A stretch of DNA of 64,000 nt from Erwinia phyllosphaerae (GTDB taxonomy: Bacteria > Pseudomonadota > Gammaproteobacteria > Enterobacterales > Enterobacteriaceae). The stretch spans positions 1-64,000 of the forward strand of contig NZ_JAHSPF010000006.1 of NCBI RefSeq assembly GCF_019132875.1, in the 5' to 3' direction. Below, in pieces: positions 38,987 through 47,492 of this stretch. Each line of letters begins with the position of its first letter. Positions within the stretch are counted from its first letter, which is position 1. The notes under the pieces were generated by a model. That model was not told the DNA's origin. It made no database searches and saw only the letters and a list, made by a program, of their open reading frames with translations. A program made the translations under genes and the position numbers.

Positions 38987-40114
38987 ATGTCGCTAACCCT
39001 CCTGACGCAGTTGGCCTCACTTCCCGCCAGTCAGTGGGATGCTTTGCTCCCTGACGATCAGCCTTTTCTCCGCCACGCCTTTCTCAGCACGCTGGAGGAG
39101 AGCGGCTGCGTGGGCCGGGGAACCGGCTGGCAGCCCGAGCATCTGCTGTGGGAAGAACAAGGCGAAGTCCGCGCCGCGCTGCCGGGCTATCGGAAAAGCC
39201 ATTCGATGGGTGAATACGTTTTCGACCATGCCTGGGCAGATGCCTGCCAGCGTGCAGGCTTGCCCTACTACCCTAAATGGCTGGCCGCCGTACCGTTTAG
39301 CCCCGTTACCGGCGCACGCCTGCTGGGCGAGGCCGGGATGGCAGCAAAGTTGCTGCATCACGTGCCGGATTTTTTACAGCAGCGCCAGCTGCACAGCGCC
39401 CATATCAATTTTGGCAATGCGCAAACCCGCGAGCTGCTGGCGGGCGAGGAGCACTGGCTGTCGCGTTTCGGCTGCCAGTATCACTGGCACAACCCGGGCT
39501 ACCGTGATTTTCAGGATTTCCTGGATACGCTGATGTCGCGCAAGCGCAAGCAGATGCGCAAAGAGCGTGAGCTGGTCGCCAGCCAGGGCTTTGAATTTGA
39601 GTGGCTGGCTGGCCATCAGCTTAGTGAAGCGCACTGGGATTTTGTCTACGCCTGCTATGCCAACACCTATGCGGTTCGCGGCCAGCGCCCTTACCTGACG
39701 CGCGAATTTTTTAGTCTGTTAGCGCAAAGAATGCCGCAGGCTATTCGCGTAGTACTGGCAACGCAAAACGGCCTGCCGGTGGCAATGGCGTTTAGCCTGG
39801 TTGATGGCGAGACGCTTTATGGCCGCTACTGGGGCTGCCTGGAGGAATTTAACCGGCTGCATTTTGAAACCTGCTTTTATCAGGGCATGGACTATGCCAT
39901 TGCGCACGGTTTGAAGCGGTTCGATGCGGGCGCGCAGGGGGAGCACAAGCTGGTGCGAGGCTTTGAACCGGTGATCACTGAATCCTGGCACTATCTGCGC
40001 CACGAAGGTTTATACGAGGCGGTAGCCGATTATCTGCAACAGGAGCGGCCCGGCGTGCAGGCCTGGGCAGAAGAGGCCCGTGAATCGTTGCCTTATCGCA
40101 GGGAAGAGAAATAG
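38987..40114 (+). CDS. FemAB-like / GNAT-fold protein (COG3146 type)
   Basis: A 375-residue cytoplasmic protein of the DUF482 group, related in fold to FemAB and GNAT transferases. Recognisable blocks are FLSTLEESGCVGRGTGWQP at the start, RKRKQMRKERE near residue 185 and the C-terminal DAGAQGEHKLVRGFEPV, where members of the fold bind the acyl or aminoacyl donor. The real substrate is unknown. ATG 38987 has a GGAG ribosome-binding site. It is convergent with the ABC transporter gene. Confidence 0.8.
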   Translation: MSLTLLTQLASLPASQWDALLPDDQPFLRHAFLSTLEESGCVGRGTGWQPEHLLWEEQGEVRAALPGYRKSHSMGEYVFDHAWADACQRAGLPYYPKWLAAVPFSPVTGARLLGEAGMAAKLLHHVPDFLQQRQLHSAHINFGNAQTRELLAGEEHWLSRFGCQYHWHNPGYRDFQDFLDTLMSRKRKQMRKERELVASQGFEFEWLAGHQLSEAHWDFVYACYANTYAVRGQRPYLTREFFSLLAQRMPQAIRVVLATQNGLPVAMAFSLVDGETLYGRYWGCLEEFNRLHFETCFYQGMDYAIAHGLKRFDAGAQGEHKLVRGFEPVITESWHYLRHEGLYEAVADYLQQERPGVQAWAEEARESLPYRREEK

Positions 40115-40138
40115 AAAGGCCGTTTACGGTGTTTAAAG

Positions 40139-40166
40139 CGTGCCGCGCGATAAACTGCGCGGCACG
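40139..40166. terminator. Hairpin between convergent genes
   Basis: CGTGCCGCGC and GCGCGGCACG form a perfect 10-bp stem with an 8-nt loop midway between two convergent genes. There is no U-run, so it may act with Rho or as an RNA-protecting structure. Confidence 0.5.
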
Positions 40167-40181
40167 AATTACAACAGGCAG

Positions 40182-42014
40182 TCAGGATTCACCCACAAAG
40201 CCGCCGGTCTGATGACGCCACAGTCGGGCATACAGTCCGTTGTGCGCCAGCAGTTCGCTGTGGCTGCCCATCTCGGCGATGCGGCCATTTTCCAGCACCA
40301 CCAGCCGGTCCATTTTGGCGATGGTGGAGAGGCGGTGCGCGATGGCAATGACCGTTTTACCGCCCATCAGCGTTTCCAGGCTCTCCTGAATGGCCGCTTC
40401 TACCTCGGAATCCAGCGCGGAAGTCGCCTCATCCATAATCAGAATCGGCGCATCTTTCAGCAGCACCCTGGCGATAGCGATACGCTGACGCTGGCCACCG
40501 GACAGCTTCACGCCACGCTCACCGACATGCGCGTCCAGCCCCAGGCGGCCCTGCGGATCGGAAAGCAGCGGGATAAACTCGTCGGCTTTCGCCCGATGAA
40601 TCGCCTGCTGTAGTTCCTCTTCCGTGGCGTTGGGACGACCGTACAGCAGGTTGTCGCGAATGGAACGATGCAGTAGCGAAGTATCCTGCGTAATCATCCC
40701 AATCTGCGCGCGCAGGCTCTCCTGGCTGACCTGAGCGATGTCCTGGCCATCAATCACAATACGCCCGCCATCAAGGTCATACAGCCGCAGTAGCAGATTA
40801 ACCAGCGTCGATTTACCCGCGCCCGAAGGCCCGATCAGACCAATTTTTTCGCCGGGACGGATAGTCAGCTGGAAATCTTCGATTACCCGACGCTCTTTGC
40901 CGTAGTTAAAGTTAACGTGGTCATAACGGATTTCCCCGCTGTGTACCTTCAGCGCAGGCGCCTGTGGCTTATCCGCCACGCTGACCGGCTGAGCAATAGT
41001 CTGTAAACCATCCTGCACCATGCCGATATTTTCAAAAATGCCGTTAACCACCCACATAATCCAGCCGGACATATTGACGATGCGGATAACCAGACCGGTG
41101 GCCAGCGCGATAGCGCCTACGCTGATCAAGGATTGCGTCCACAGCCACAGCGAGAGGCCGGTTGTCCCGACAATCAGCAGACCGTTCAGCGTGGTGATGG
41201 CCACATCCATATTGGTGACCATGCGGCCCTGCTGGCGGGTTTTATCGGTTTGATCGCCAATCGCTTCCCGCGCATAGGCGCGTTCCAGATCGCTGTGCGC
41301 AAACAGTTTGAGCGTGGTGATGTTGGTATAGCCATCCACGATGGTGCCCATCAGCTTTGAGCGCGCATCGGAAGAGGCTACCGAGCGGGCTTTTACCCGC
41401 GGCACAAAATACTTCAGGCTAATAATGTAACCGGCGATCCAAAGCAGCAGCGGGATCATTAGCCGCCAGTCGGCTTCGGCAAACAGCACCAGCGAGGTGA
41501 TGGCGTAGATCAGCACGTGCCAGAGTGCATCCACGGCCTGCACTGCGGAATCACGCAGCGCGTTGCCGGTTTGCATGATGCGCTGCGCGATGCGGCCGGA
41601 AAAATCGCTTTGAAAAAAATTCAGGCTCTGGCGCAGTACGTAGTTATGGTTCTGCCAGCGGATCATACTGGTCATGCCGGGGTTGATCGTTTGATGCACC
41701 AGCAGATCGTGCAGCCCGATAAAGATCGGCCGCATGACCAGCGCGACGACCACCATCCAGATTAGCTCGCCGGCATGCTCGCTGAAAAAGCTGGCGGCTG
41801 GCGTCGTGTTAACCATATCAATAATGGTGCTGAGAAAACGGAACAGCGCGACCTCAATCAGCGAGGCGATTAGCCCTATCACCAGCAGCAGGGCAAAACT
41901 TGGCCAAACCTGGCGTAGATAGTAGACGTAAAAGGCCCAGACGCTATTTGGCGGCGTGTCGCTGGGGGCGTCCTGAAAAATGTCGATCAGTTTCTCGAAG
42001 CGGCGATACAGCAT
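40182..42014 (-). CDS. ABC exporter (fused membrane and ATPase domains)
   Basis: A half-transporter of 610 residues that should work as a dimer in the inner membrane, probably for lipid or drug export. The membrane domain covers about residues 30-330 with six hydrophobic spans. The ATPase domain has Walker A GPSGAGKST, signature LSGGQRQR, Walker B ILIMDEAT and the switch histidine in AHRLST. The open frame extends 83 codons upstream, but the start at 42014 (MLYRRFEKLIDIFQDAP) gives the usual length. It is divergent from a LysR gene that may control it. Confidence 0.87.
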   Translation of the reverse strand: MLYRRFEKLIDIFQDAPSDTPPNSVWAFYVYYLRQVWPSFALLLVIGLIASLIEVALFRFLSTIIDMVNTTPAASFFSEHAGELIWMVVVALVMRPIFIGLHDLLVHQTINPGMTSMIRWQNHNYVLRQSLNFFQSDFSGRIAQRIMQTGNALRDSAVQAVDALWHVLIYAITSLVLFAEADWRLMIPLLLWIAGYIISLKYFVPRVKARSVASSDARSKLMGTIVDGYTNITTLKLFAHSDLERAYAREAIGDQTDKTRQQGRMVTNMDVAITTLNGLLIVGTTGLSLWLWTQSLISVGAIALATGLVIRIVNMSGWIMWVVNGIFENIGMVQDGLQTIAQPVSVADKPQAPALKVHSGEIRYDHVNFNYGKERRVIEDFQLTIRPGEKIGLIGPSGAGKSTLVNLLLRLYDLDGGRIVIDGQDIAQVSQESLRAQIGMITQDTSLLHRSIRDNLLYGRPNATEEELQQAIHRAKADEFIPLLSDPQGRLGLDAHVGERGVKLSGGQRQRIAIARVLLKDAPILIMDEATSALDSEVEAAIQESLETLMGGKTVIAIAHRLSTIAKMDRLVVLENGRIAEMGSHSELLAHNGLYARLWRHQTGGFVGES

Positions 42015-42237
42015 AGTCAACTCACTTTCCCAACCAAAAGAACTGATAGTAGTGCATATTTTTATTTCCTGAAGGCAGAGGCACGCTGGCGGCAACAAGG
42101 CGGCGGCAACGTTGGCTGGCTTGCCGACGCTTTTTTTTATACTCTCGGACGGCCCGGTAAACGAGGCGACGGCTGGCGCGGGGAAGTGCTGGCGATACCT
42201 TTCAGGGAAGAAAAACGACGGACAGAGAGGGAAAAAG

Positions 42238-43149
42238 ATGGAACGGCTTGATTGCGATCGCATGCTGGTGGCGGTAATGGAGCTGGGCAGCTTTGCCGCC
42301 GCGGCCGAACGCCTTGGTACCAGCAGCGGCCAGGCGTCTAAACTGATCTCCCGGCTGGAGAGCCAGCTGGGCGTACAGCTGCTGAAGCGCAGTACCCGCG
42401 CACTTTTCCCTACCGAAATCGGCCAGGCTTATTTTGAACGGATCAAAAGCATCCTGGATGAATTTGACGCGCTGGACGCCTCCGTGCGCCAGGCTTCCGG
42501 TAAACCTTCCGGCCGGTTGAAGCTGACTGCGCCCCTTACTTTTGGTACGCATAACCTGGCGCCCGTGCTGATTGCATTTGCCAAAGAGTATCCAGAGATA
42601 GAACTGGACGTCAGCTTTTCCGATCGTACGGTAAATATCGTCGACGAAGGCTTCGATCTGGCGCTGCGCATCGGCAAGCTAAACGACAGCAGCCTGATTG
42701 CCCGTCGGCTTAGCGATATTCGCATTATTGTCGCGGCCAGCAAAGCGTGGCTGGACAAGCACGGCGCGCCTGACGATCTGCACCAGCTGGCGGAGCATGA
42801 CTGTATTATTGATACGAACTTTCGCGACCCTTTTAACTGGCAGTTTCAGGATGAAAATAGCCGTATCCTCTCTGTCGCCGTTACGGGCAGGCTTCGTTTT
42901 GCCAATGCCGAAGCCTGCCTGAAGGCGGCGCAGGCGGGCCTGGGCGTGGTGCGGCTGCCCACTTTTATTGCCGGAGATCATCTGCGTAGCGGCGCTATCA
43001 TCCCGCTGTTCCGCGAGTATGAAATGCCGCCGCTGGGTCTTTATGCCGTTTATCCGCCTGCAAGGCACCTGGCGCATAAAGTTCGTACGCTGACGGATTT
43101 TTTGGAAGCGCACTTCTCTGGCGAAGCAGAATGGGATCGCGGCTGGTGA
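42238..43149 (+). CDS. LysR-family transcription regulator
   Basis: A 303-residue LysR protein of the CrgA-like group. The winged helix is at residues 1-60 (MELGSFAAAAERLGTSSGQA, then SKLISRLESQLG). The effector-binding domain includes DEGFDLALRIGKLNDSSLI and AEACLKAAQAGLGVVRLP. The start at 42238 behind GAGAGGGAAA is preferred to the longer open frame. It is divergent from the ABC exporter and followed by an esterase gene, either of which could be its target. Confidence 0.88.
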   Translation: MERLDCDRMLVAVMELGSFAAAAERLGTSSGQASKLISRLESQLGVQLLKRSTRALFPTEIGQAYFERIKSILDEFDALDASVRQASGKPSGRLKLTAPLTFGTHNLAPVLIAFAKEYPEIELDVSFSDRTVNIVDEGFDLALRIGKLNDSSLIARRLSDIRIIVAASKAWLDKHGAPDDLHQLAEHDCIIDTNFRDPFNWQFQDENSRILSVAVTGRLRFANAEACLKAAQAGLGVVRLPTFIAGDHLRSGAIIPLFREYEMPPLGLYAVYPPARHLAHKVRTLTDFLEAHFSGEAEWDRGW

Positions 43150-43262
43150 TTCATTCCAGAACGGAAATAATATCGGTTTTATAACGGGTATTATCATCAT
43201 AATGGAATCAGTGTAGCCTTGTCGGCGACCGTTTCCGTGGGGGAAAGCGGCCGAGCCGGAGA

Positions 43263-43874
43263 ATGAAGATGACAAAGGGACTGATCGTTTTGCTGCATGG
43301 CGTAGGGAGCAATGGCCGGGACCTGGCCGATTTGGGTGAATATTGGGCCAGTACGCTACCGCAGATTGCCTTTGCCAGTCCTGATGCCCCAGACCTTTTT
43401 GAACACGGCGAGGGCTATCAATGGTTTAGCCTGAGCGGCGTCACGCCCGCCAATCGTGCGCAGCGGGTTTTTAACGCGCGGCAAGCGTTTGACCAAAAGC
43501 TGGCTGCCATTCTGACGCAGCATCAGATGCAGGATCGGCTGGACAGAGTGGTGCTGGTTGGCTTTTCTCAGGGAACCATCATGGGGCTGGATGCCGTCGT
43601 GTCCGGACGCTGGCCGGTCGCCGGACTGGTAGCCTTTTCAGGTCGGCTGGCCTCGCCTGCCCCTTACCAGCCCGCAAAAAACACGCCCGTTATGGTGGTC
43701 CACGGCATGGCCGACAGCGTTATCCCGTATGCGGAAAGCGAAGCGGCGGCGGCGCAGCTGCGCGATCTGGGGATGGTCGTTAGTACGCAGTTTGAGCCGT
43801 CGGTTGGCCATACTATCTCTGCCCGGTCTGTTCGCAGCGCAGGCGAATTTATCGGGCAATGCCTGGCGCAGTAG
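43263..43874 (+). CDS. Alpha/beta-hydrolase, YpfH-like carboxylesterase
   Basis: A 203-residue cytoplasmic esterase of the phospholipase/carboxylesterase family. It opens with the oxyanion motif LLHGVGSNGRDLADLGEYW. The nucleophile is in LVGFSQGTIMGLDAV (about residue 104), the aspartate in VHGMADSVIPYAES and the histidine in SVGHTISA. It resembles E. coli YpfH in length and motifs. ATG 43263 and ATG 43269 are both possible starts. Its 3' end overlaps the convergent GNAT gene by 26 nt. Confidence 0.82.
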   Translation: MKMTKGLIVLLHGVGSNGRDLADLGEYWASTLPQIAFASPDAPDLFEHGEGYQWFSLSGVTPANRAQRVFNARQAFDQKLAAILTQHQMQDRLDRVVLVGFSQGTIMGLDAVVSGRWPVAGLVAFSGRLASPAPYQPAKNTPVMVVHGMADSVIPYAESEAAAAQLRDLGMVVSTQFEPSVGHTISARSVRSAGEFIGQCLAQ

Positions 43875-44376
43875 CCTCGTCATTCAGCCGCTTTTGATAA
43901 AACGCGAGGTTCAGCCAGCGATCGAATTTCCAGGCAACCTCGTGTAGCGTTCCGGCCAGCGTGAAACCCTTTTTCTCATGCAGCGCAATACTGGCGCGGT
44001 TATCCGCATCAATACTGCCAATCATCAGATGCATCCCTTTCTCACGCCCTTGCTGAATAATTTCATCAAGCAGCAGATTGCCGAGGCCCTGGCCGCGAAA
44101 ATCGGGATGGATATAGATAGAGTGCTCCACCGTAAACTGGCAGGCCGCATGCGTGCGGAAAGTGCCGTAGCTGGCAAATCCCATCAGCCTGCCTTCGTCA
44201 TTCTCAACGCCGATAACCGGAAAATCATTCTGCCGTTTGCTGGCGAACCAGCTCTGCATACTTTCCGGTGGACGCGGCTGATAATCATAAAGCGCGGTGG
44301 AGTTGACGATAGCATCGTTAAATATGGCCAGAATCCCGGCGCTGTGTCGGTCTTCATCACAAATAATAAGCTTCAT
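43849..44376 (-). CDS. GNAT N-acetyltransferase (phosphinothricin/MnaT-like)
   Basis: A 175-residue acetyl-CoA-dependent N-acetyltransferase. The acetyl-CoA loop is PDFRGQGLGNLLLDE (about residues 94-108). Before it stands EHSIYIHPDF and after it DADNRASIALHEKKGF, both typical of the phosphinothricin acetyltransferase and MnaT (YncA) group, which acetylates amino-acid-like compounds. The true substrate is unknown. Its 3' end overlaps the esterase gene tail to tail. Confidence 0.82.
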   Translation of the reverse strand: MKLIICDEDRHSAGILAIFNDAIVNSTALYDYQPRPPESMQSWFASKRQNDFPVIGVENDEGRLMGFASYGTFRTHAACQFTVEHSIYIHPDFRGQGLGNLLLDEIIQQGREKGMHLMIGSIDADNRASIALHEKKGFTLAGTLHEVAWKFDRWLNLAFYQKRLNDEATAPGIAR

Positions 44377-44542
44377 TGCAGGCTACTGTCCTCAGAAACG
44401 AGATAAAGGCGGCGGCTGGCATACGAACACACCCGGACGGCGCTCGCCCCGCGCCGTCCGGGGCATTAATCGTGTTTTGTGCCAGCCATACCGTAAATTT
44501 TTCCGCATATTGCTACGACCCGGAAGCCGTTTCGGCGTGGCG

Positions 44543-44938
44543 TCAGGTTGTTAATAACGTATGTAGCGCCTGCAGATTACGCTTAACTACAGCGGCATCT
44601 TCCGCAAACTTTTCATCAGAGGTAAACGGCTGGCGGAAAAGCGTAATCAGCACTTCTGCCCCTTCTTCATTCCCAACCACCCGCATGGGTACGTAGATCT
44701 CCTTGCCAAAACCGGTATCCACATAGTGATCCATTACGCCGAAGGGATTGTGCTCGGTAAACCGAATTTTTACTTCGCCTTCCGGCCCGACAGCTTTCCA
44801 GTAGCTACCGTCCTGTTCCAGCGCCGACTGGCTAAGGCCGCTGGCCCATTTGGGAAAATAGTCGGGTTTCCAGATGGTTTCGTACAGATCAACCCAGTTA
44901 CGGGGGATGGTGAGACTGATGGTTTGCGATGGCAGCAC
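44543..44938 (-). CDS. SRPBCC (START-like) family protein
   Basis: A 131-residue hydrophobic-pocket protein of the polyketide cyclase/SRPBCC superfamily, judged from ISLTIPRNWVDLYETIWKPD, FPKWASG, MDHYVDTGFGKEIYVPMRV and a C-terminal helix. An ATG-initiated frame begins at 44983, but the GTG at 44938 has a perfect AGGAGG 4 nt upstream and is the better start, giving VLPSQTISL as the N-terminus. No function can be assigned. It lies beside the T6SS cluster but looks unrelated. Confidence 0.7.
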   Translation of the reverse strand: MLPSQTISLTIPRNWVDLYETIWKPDYFPKWASGLSQSALEQDGSYWKAVGPEGEVKIRFTEHNPFGVMDHYVDTGFGKEIYVPMRVVGNEEGAEVLITLFRQPFTSDEKFAEDAAVVKRNLQALHTLLTT

Positions 44939-45012
44939 AGGACCTCCTGAATTTTTATCGTTCGGAGATTTAACCATTCGCACGTGAGGATGGAAAGGGC
45001 GGCGCGCCGCCC

Positions 45013-45510
45013 TTAGTCAGATTTTAACGCCACTTTTGCCGTTTCTGCGTCATAGCTCCCATTGAGGCTGAGATCGATGGGGTGCGGCTGCCAGCGGATC
45101 AGGCCGCGGATTTCAAACAGGATCTGGCTGTTTTTTCCGGCATGCTCTTTATCCGGCCAGGGACGAACCAGCAACGTCTCCGGGATAATGCGTGGTTCGA
45201 AACGCAGCAGAGCATTCCTGATATTTTTCTCAATAATCGACCAGTTGTGATGATGGGAATACTTTCCTACCAGTGGCGCAACGCCATAATTGATTACCGA
45301 AGCCATCACCAGACCATGCTTATCTTCATCGAGTAGCTCTTCAAGATTGGCGCTGTTAAGCAAGCAGGCGATATCCTTTTGCACCAAAGCGCGCATTTGC
45401 CTGGCGTCGATATAGACAGCATCGTAACTTTCATGCTGTTTTTTTGGCTCGTAGTCCAGCAAGCGTTCAAGCAACGTTGGGGTAAATCCTTGTTTTTTGT
45501 CTGTTATCAT
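45013..45510 (-). CDS. tssE: T6SS baseplate subunit TssE (gp25-like)
   Basis: A 165-residue relative of phage T4 gp25, the baseplate wedge protein from which sheath assembly starts. The family pattern is visible: FTPTLLERLLD near the N-terminus, RDIACLLN-type helix (VQKDIACLLNSANLEE), then SVINYGVAPLVGKY and IRNALLRFEPRI, ending in a strand-rich segment. It is last in the T6SS series and starts 2 nt after the tagJ stop. Its normal wedge partners TssF and TssG are not in the window. Confidence 0.9.
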   Translation of the reverse strand: MITDKKQGFTPTLLERLLDYEPKKQHESYDAVYIDARQMRALVQKDIACLLNSANLEELLDEDKHGLVMASVINYGVAPLVGKYSHHHNWSIIEKNIRNALLRFEPRIIPETLLVRPWPDKEHAGKNSQILFEIRGLIRWQPHPIDLSLNGSYDAETAKVALKSD

Positions 45511-45512
45511 AA

Positions 45513-46310
45513 TTATGCAAAGCTGATTTCTGCAATTTCCAGCAGAGAAAACTCACCGCTGTCGGTAATCAGCACTTTCCTGCCTGCGCCTGTCGATAAG
45601 CTTGCCGAAACCTCCTGCCATTCACTGCGCCACCCCAGCTTTTCACTTTGTGCCGCATTGGCAGAAAGCGGATAGCGAGACGGTACATAACCGTAGTAAA
45701 ACTGTCCGCCTGCTTGGATATGGGCGGGTGCCCAGACCAGATCCAGTAAATCGCCGGGCCGTTTAACGTGCAGCAGCTGCAAGGAAGCAAACGGCACCTG
45801 CCGATAGCCGCCCGCGCTGATAAATTCGCACGCTGGCCCAATACGACCGTCGCTATCTGCGATCCAGGCAAAGTCTCCCGTTATCCGACCGCCGCCAGCG
45901 CTTTCCGGGGCAAGCTGAAAGGCCTTCTGGCGTAGGGTTTCAGCACGCTGGTGCTCGTTTTGCATATGGGCGCGGTTTGCCTGCTGTGTAAGCGACATCC
46001 ATTCGGGAAAGTTCTCTTCCAGTAATCCGGGGCTGCGCGCGCCGGTCAGCACCTCTTCTCTGATCAGTTCGCTGAACACCAGGTTTTTATACAGCTCGCA
46101 CTGCTTCTGCGCGGCGTCATCCAGCAGCGCTATTGTTTGCAGCTGCATTAACGCCTTTTCCCATTCTCCTTCAATGCAGTAAAGTCGAAACAGCGTATTC
46201 CTTAACATCAGATTGTCCGGCTTCGCTTTTACCTGGCTCAATACATCGGCCAGGACCTCATCCAGCCGCGAAGTCTTCAGCTGTTCGCTTAACGAATTAG
46301 CATCACACAT
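45513..46310 (-). CDS. tagJ: T6SS accessory protein TagJ (ImpE family)
   Basis: A 265-residue TagJ/ImpE-type protein. The N-terminal half is a tetratricopeptide-like helical region (DVLSQVKAKPDNLMLRNTLF, then RLYCIEGEWEKALMQLQTIA). The C-terminal half has FAWIADSDGRIGPACEFISAG and the VWAPAHIQ segment, which are typical of ImpE. In other systems TagJ binds the sheath protein TssB and assists sheath recycling with ClpV. It sits between tssE and a TagK-like gene. Confidence 0.87.
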   Translation of the reverse strand: MCDANSLSEQLKTSRLDEVLADVLSQVKAKPDNLMLRNTLFRLYCIEGEWEKALMQLQTIALLDDAAQKQCELYKNLVFSELIREEVLTGARSPGLLEENFPEWMSLTQQANRAHMQNEHQRAETLRQKAFQLAPESAGGGRITGDFAWIADSDGRIGPACEFISAGGYRQVPFASLQLLHVKRPGDLLDLVWAPAHIQAGGQFYYGYVPSRYPLSANAAQSEKLGWRSEWQEVSASLSTGAGRKVLITDSGEFSLLEIAEISFA

Positions 46311-46329
46311 TTTGTCTACCTCTCCCTGG

Positions 46330-47169
46330 TTAATAAGGGCTGTCCAGCCCCGGTTTATAAAGATCGTGGAACACCAGTTCTGGAACCGGCTTTTTCTCTC
46401 TGGATGAGATATTTTCCGGGGCCAGCAGTTTTAAAATATCGGTTTTTTCTTCTGCAAAAAGCAGCTCGTCTGAGGCGCCGTCTACGTTGAGTTCATCCCA
46501 GACCTTATCGATAAGCGAAGGCGTCTGGATAATGCACTCCGTCAGCGTCTTAGCTTTCATCTCTTCACGTACGGCCTCAAAGTAATCGTCACTGCCGGGC
46601 AATCTGCTGTTTAAAATGGCGTTATCGGCCGAACTGGTTCTGGACTGCTCGCCCCAGATAAGGAATTTTTTATATTCAATTTCCAGATTTTTGAGCACGT
46701 CGCGCTCCGTTTCTGCCACATCCGCATCGCTAAGATAGCGGTAGTCGCCGGTAAAATGGCCGCCGTTTGGCAAGATATCTTCGACTTCCGGTACGATAAG
46801 ATTGGCCTGCTGCTGCTCAGAACGAGTATCAAACAGGTCGTGAATAATATCCTGATGCGCTTCTTCGCGGTCGCCTGCGTGGAGTTCAAACGCATAGTGG
46901 CCAACCTGCACGATTGAATTAAAGCGCAAAGCATAATGCTGCCCGGCTTCAACCGTCGTTTCGTCAACCCGGCAAATGCTCTCCCTGCAGGTATTGAAAA
47001 TAACCGGTCCACCAGCCGTATGATAGAACCACACGACCTCTTCCTGTTCAGCGGGCCTGGCTTCACTAAATTGCCCACTCTTCAGGCTAAAACAGGCCGG
47101 GTTTTCCTTGTTAAAACGCTCAAGCGCGAAAGCGGGCTGGTTAGCGGGCCAGATCGTTAGCAATTGCAT
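46330..47169 (-). CDS. T6SS-associated protein, probably TagK-like
   Basis: A 279-residue acidic protein without signal peptide or membrane span. The C-terminal part with DILKLLAPENISS recalls the short TagK domain of enterobacterial T6SS clusters. The N-terminal 100 residues (strands around FYHTAGGPVIFNTCRESI and HYALRFNSIVQVGHYAFEL) could be a worn FHA-like fold. Both are pattern judgements. It begins 3 nt after the PAAR gene and is followed by tagJ, so it belongs to the T6SS operon. Other possibilities are an effector adaptor or a regulator. Confidence 0.55.
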   Translation of the reverse strand: MQLLTIWPANQPAFALERFNKENPACFSLKSGQFSEARPAEQEEVVWFYHTAGGPVIFNTCRESICRVDETTVEAGQHYALRFNSIVQVGHYAFELHAGDREEAHQDIIHDLFDTRSEQQQANLIVPEVEDILPNGGHFTGDYRYLSDADVAETERDVLKNLEIEYKKFLIWGEQSRTSSADNAILNSRLPGSDDYFEAVREEMKAKTLTECIIQTPSLIDKVWDELNVDGASDELLFAEEKTDILKLLAPENISSREKKPVPELVFHDLYKPGLDSPY

Positions 47170-47172
47170 CGT

Positions 47173-47439
47173 TTAGCCACCAATAAAAACATCACCCGAA
47201 CCGCTGACGACGGGGGCGCCGCAGCCGGTTATATCTCCCATCCGCGCCGCGTTACAGCCGTTGATAAATACGCTGCCTGAACCGGTGACGACGGGAGCCG
47301 CCCCGTGAAACGGGCAAGGCGCGACGCTCATCCCTACTGCGGCGGCAGAACAGTTATTGGTATTTACATCTCCGGAACCACTTACCAACGCTCCACCGTG
47401 CCCTGTAGCATCCCCTACTCTCGCAGCCGCTTGCGACAT
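47173..47439 (-). CDS. PAAR-domain spike-tip protein
   Basis: An 88-residue protein consisting of a PAAR domain only. The paired blocks ARVGDATGHGGALVSGSGDV and ARMGDITGCGAPVVSGSGDV, together with a proline/histidine stretch (APCPFHGAAPV), give the zinc-binding cone that caps a VgrG trimer. No toxin extension is attached, so any cargo must bind separately. It lies 53 nt after vgrG and 3 nt before the TagK-like gene. Confidence 0.93.
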   Translation of the reverse strand: MSQAAARVGDATGHGGALVSGSGDVNTNNCSAAAVGMSVAPCPFHGAAPVVTGSGSVFINGCNAARMGDITGCGAPVVSGSGDVFIGG

Positions 47440-47492
47440 AACGCTCTCCTTTAAAAGTCCTTTAAAATCAGTTCATTAAAACATTCATCCCG

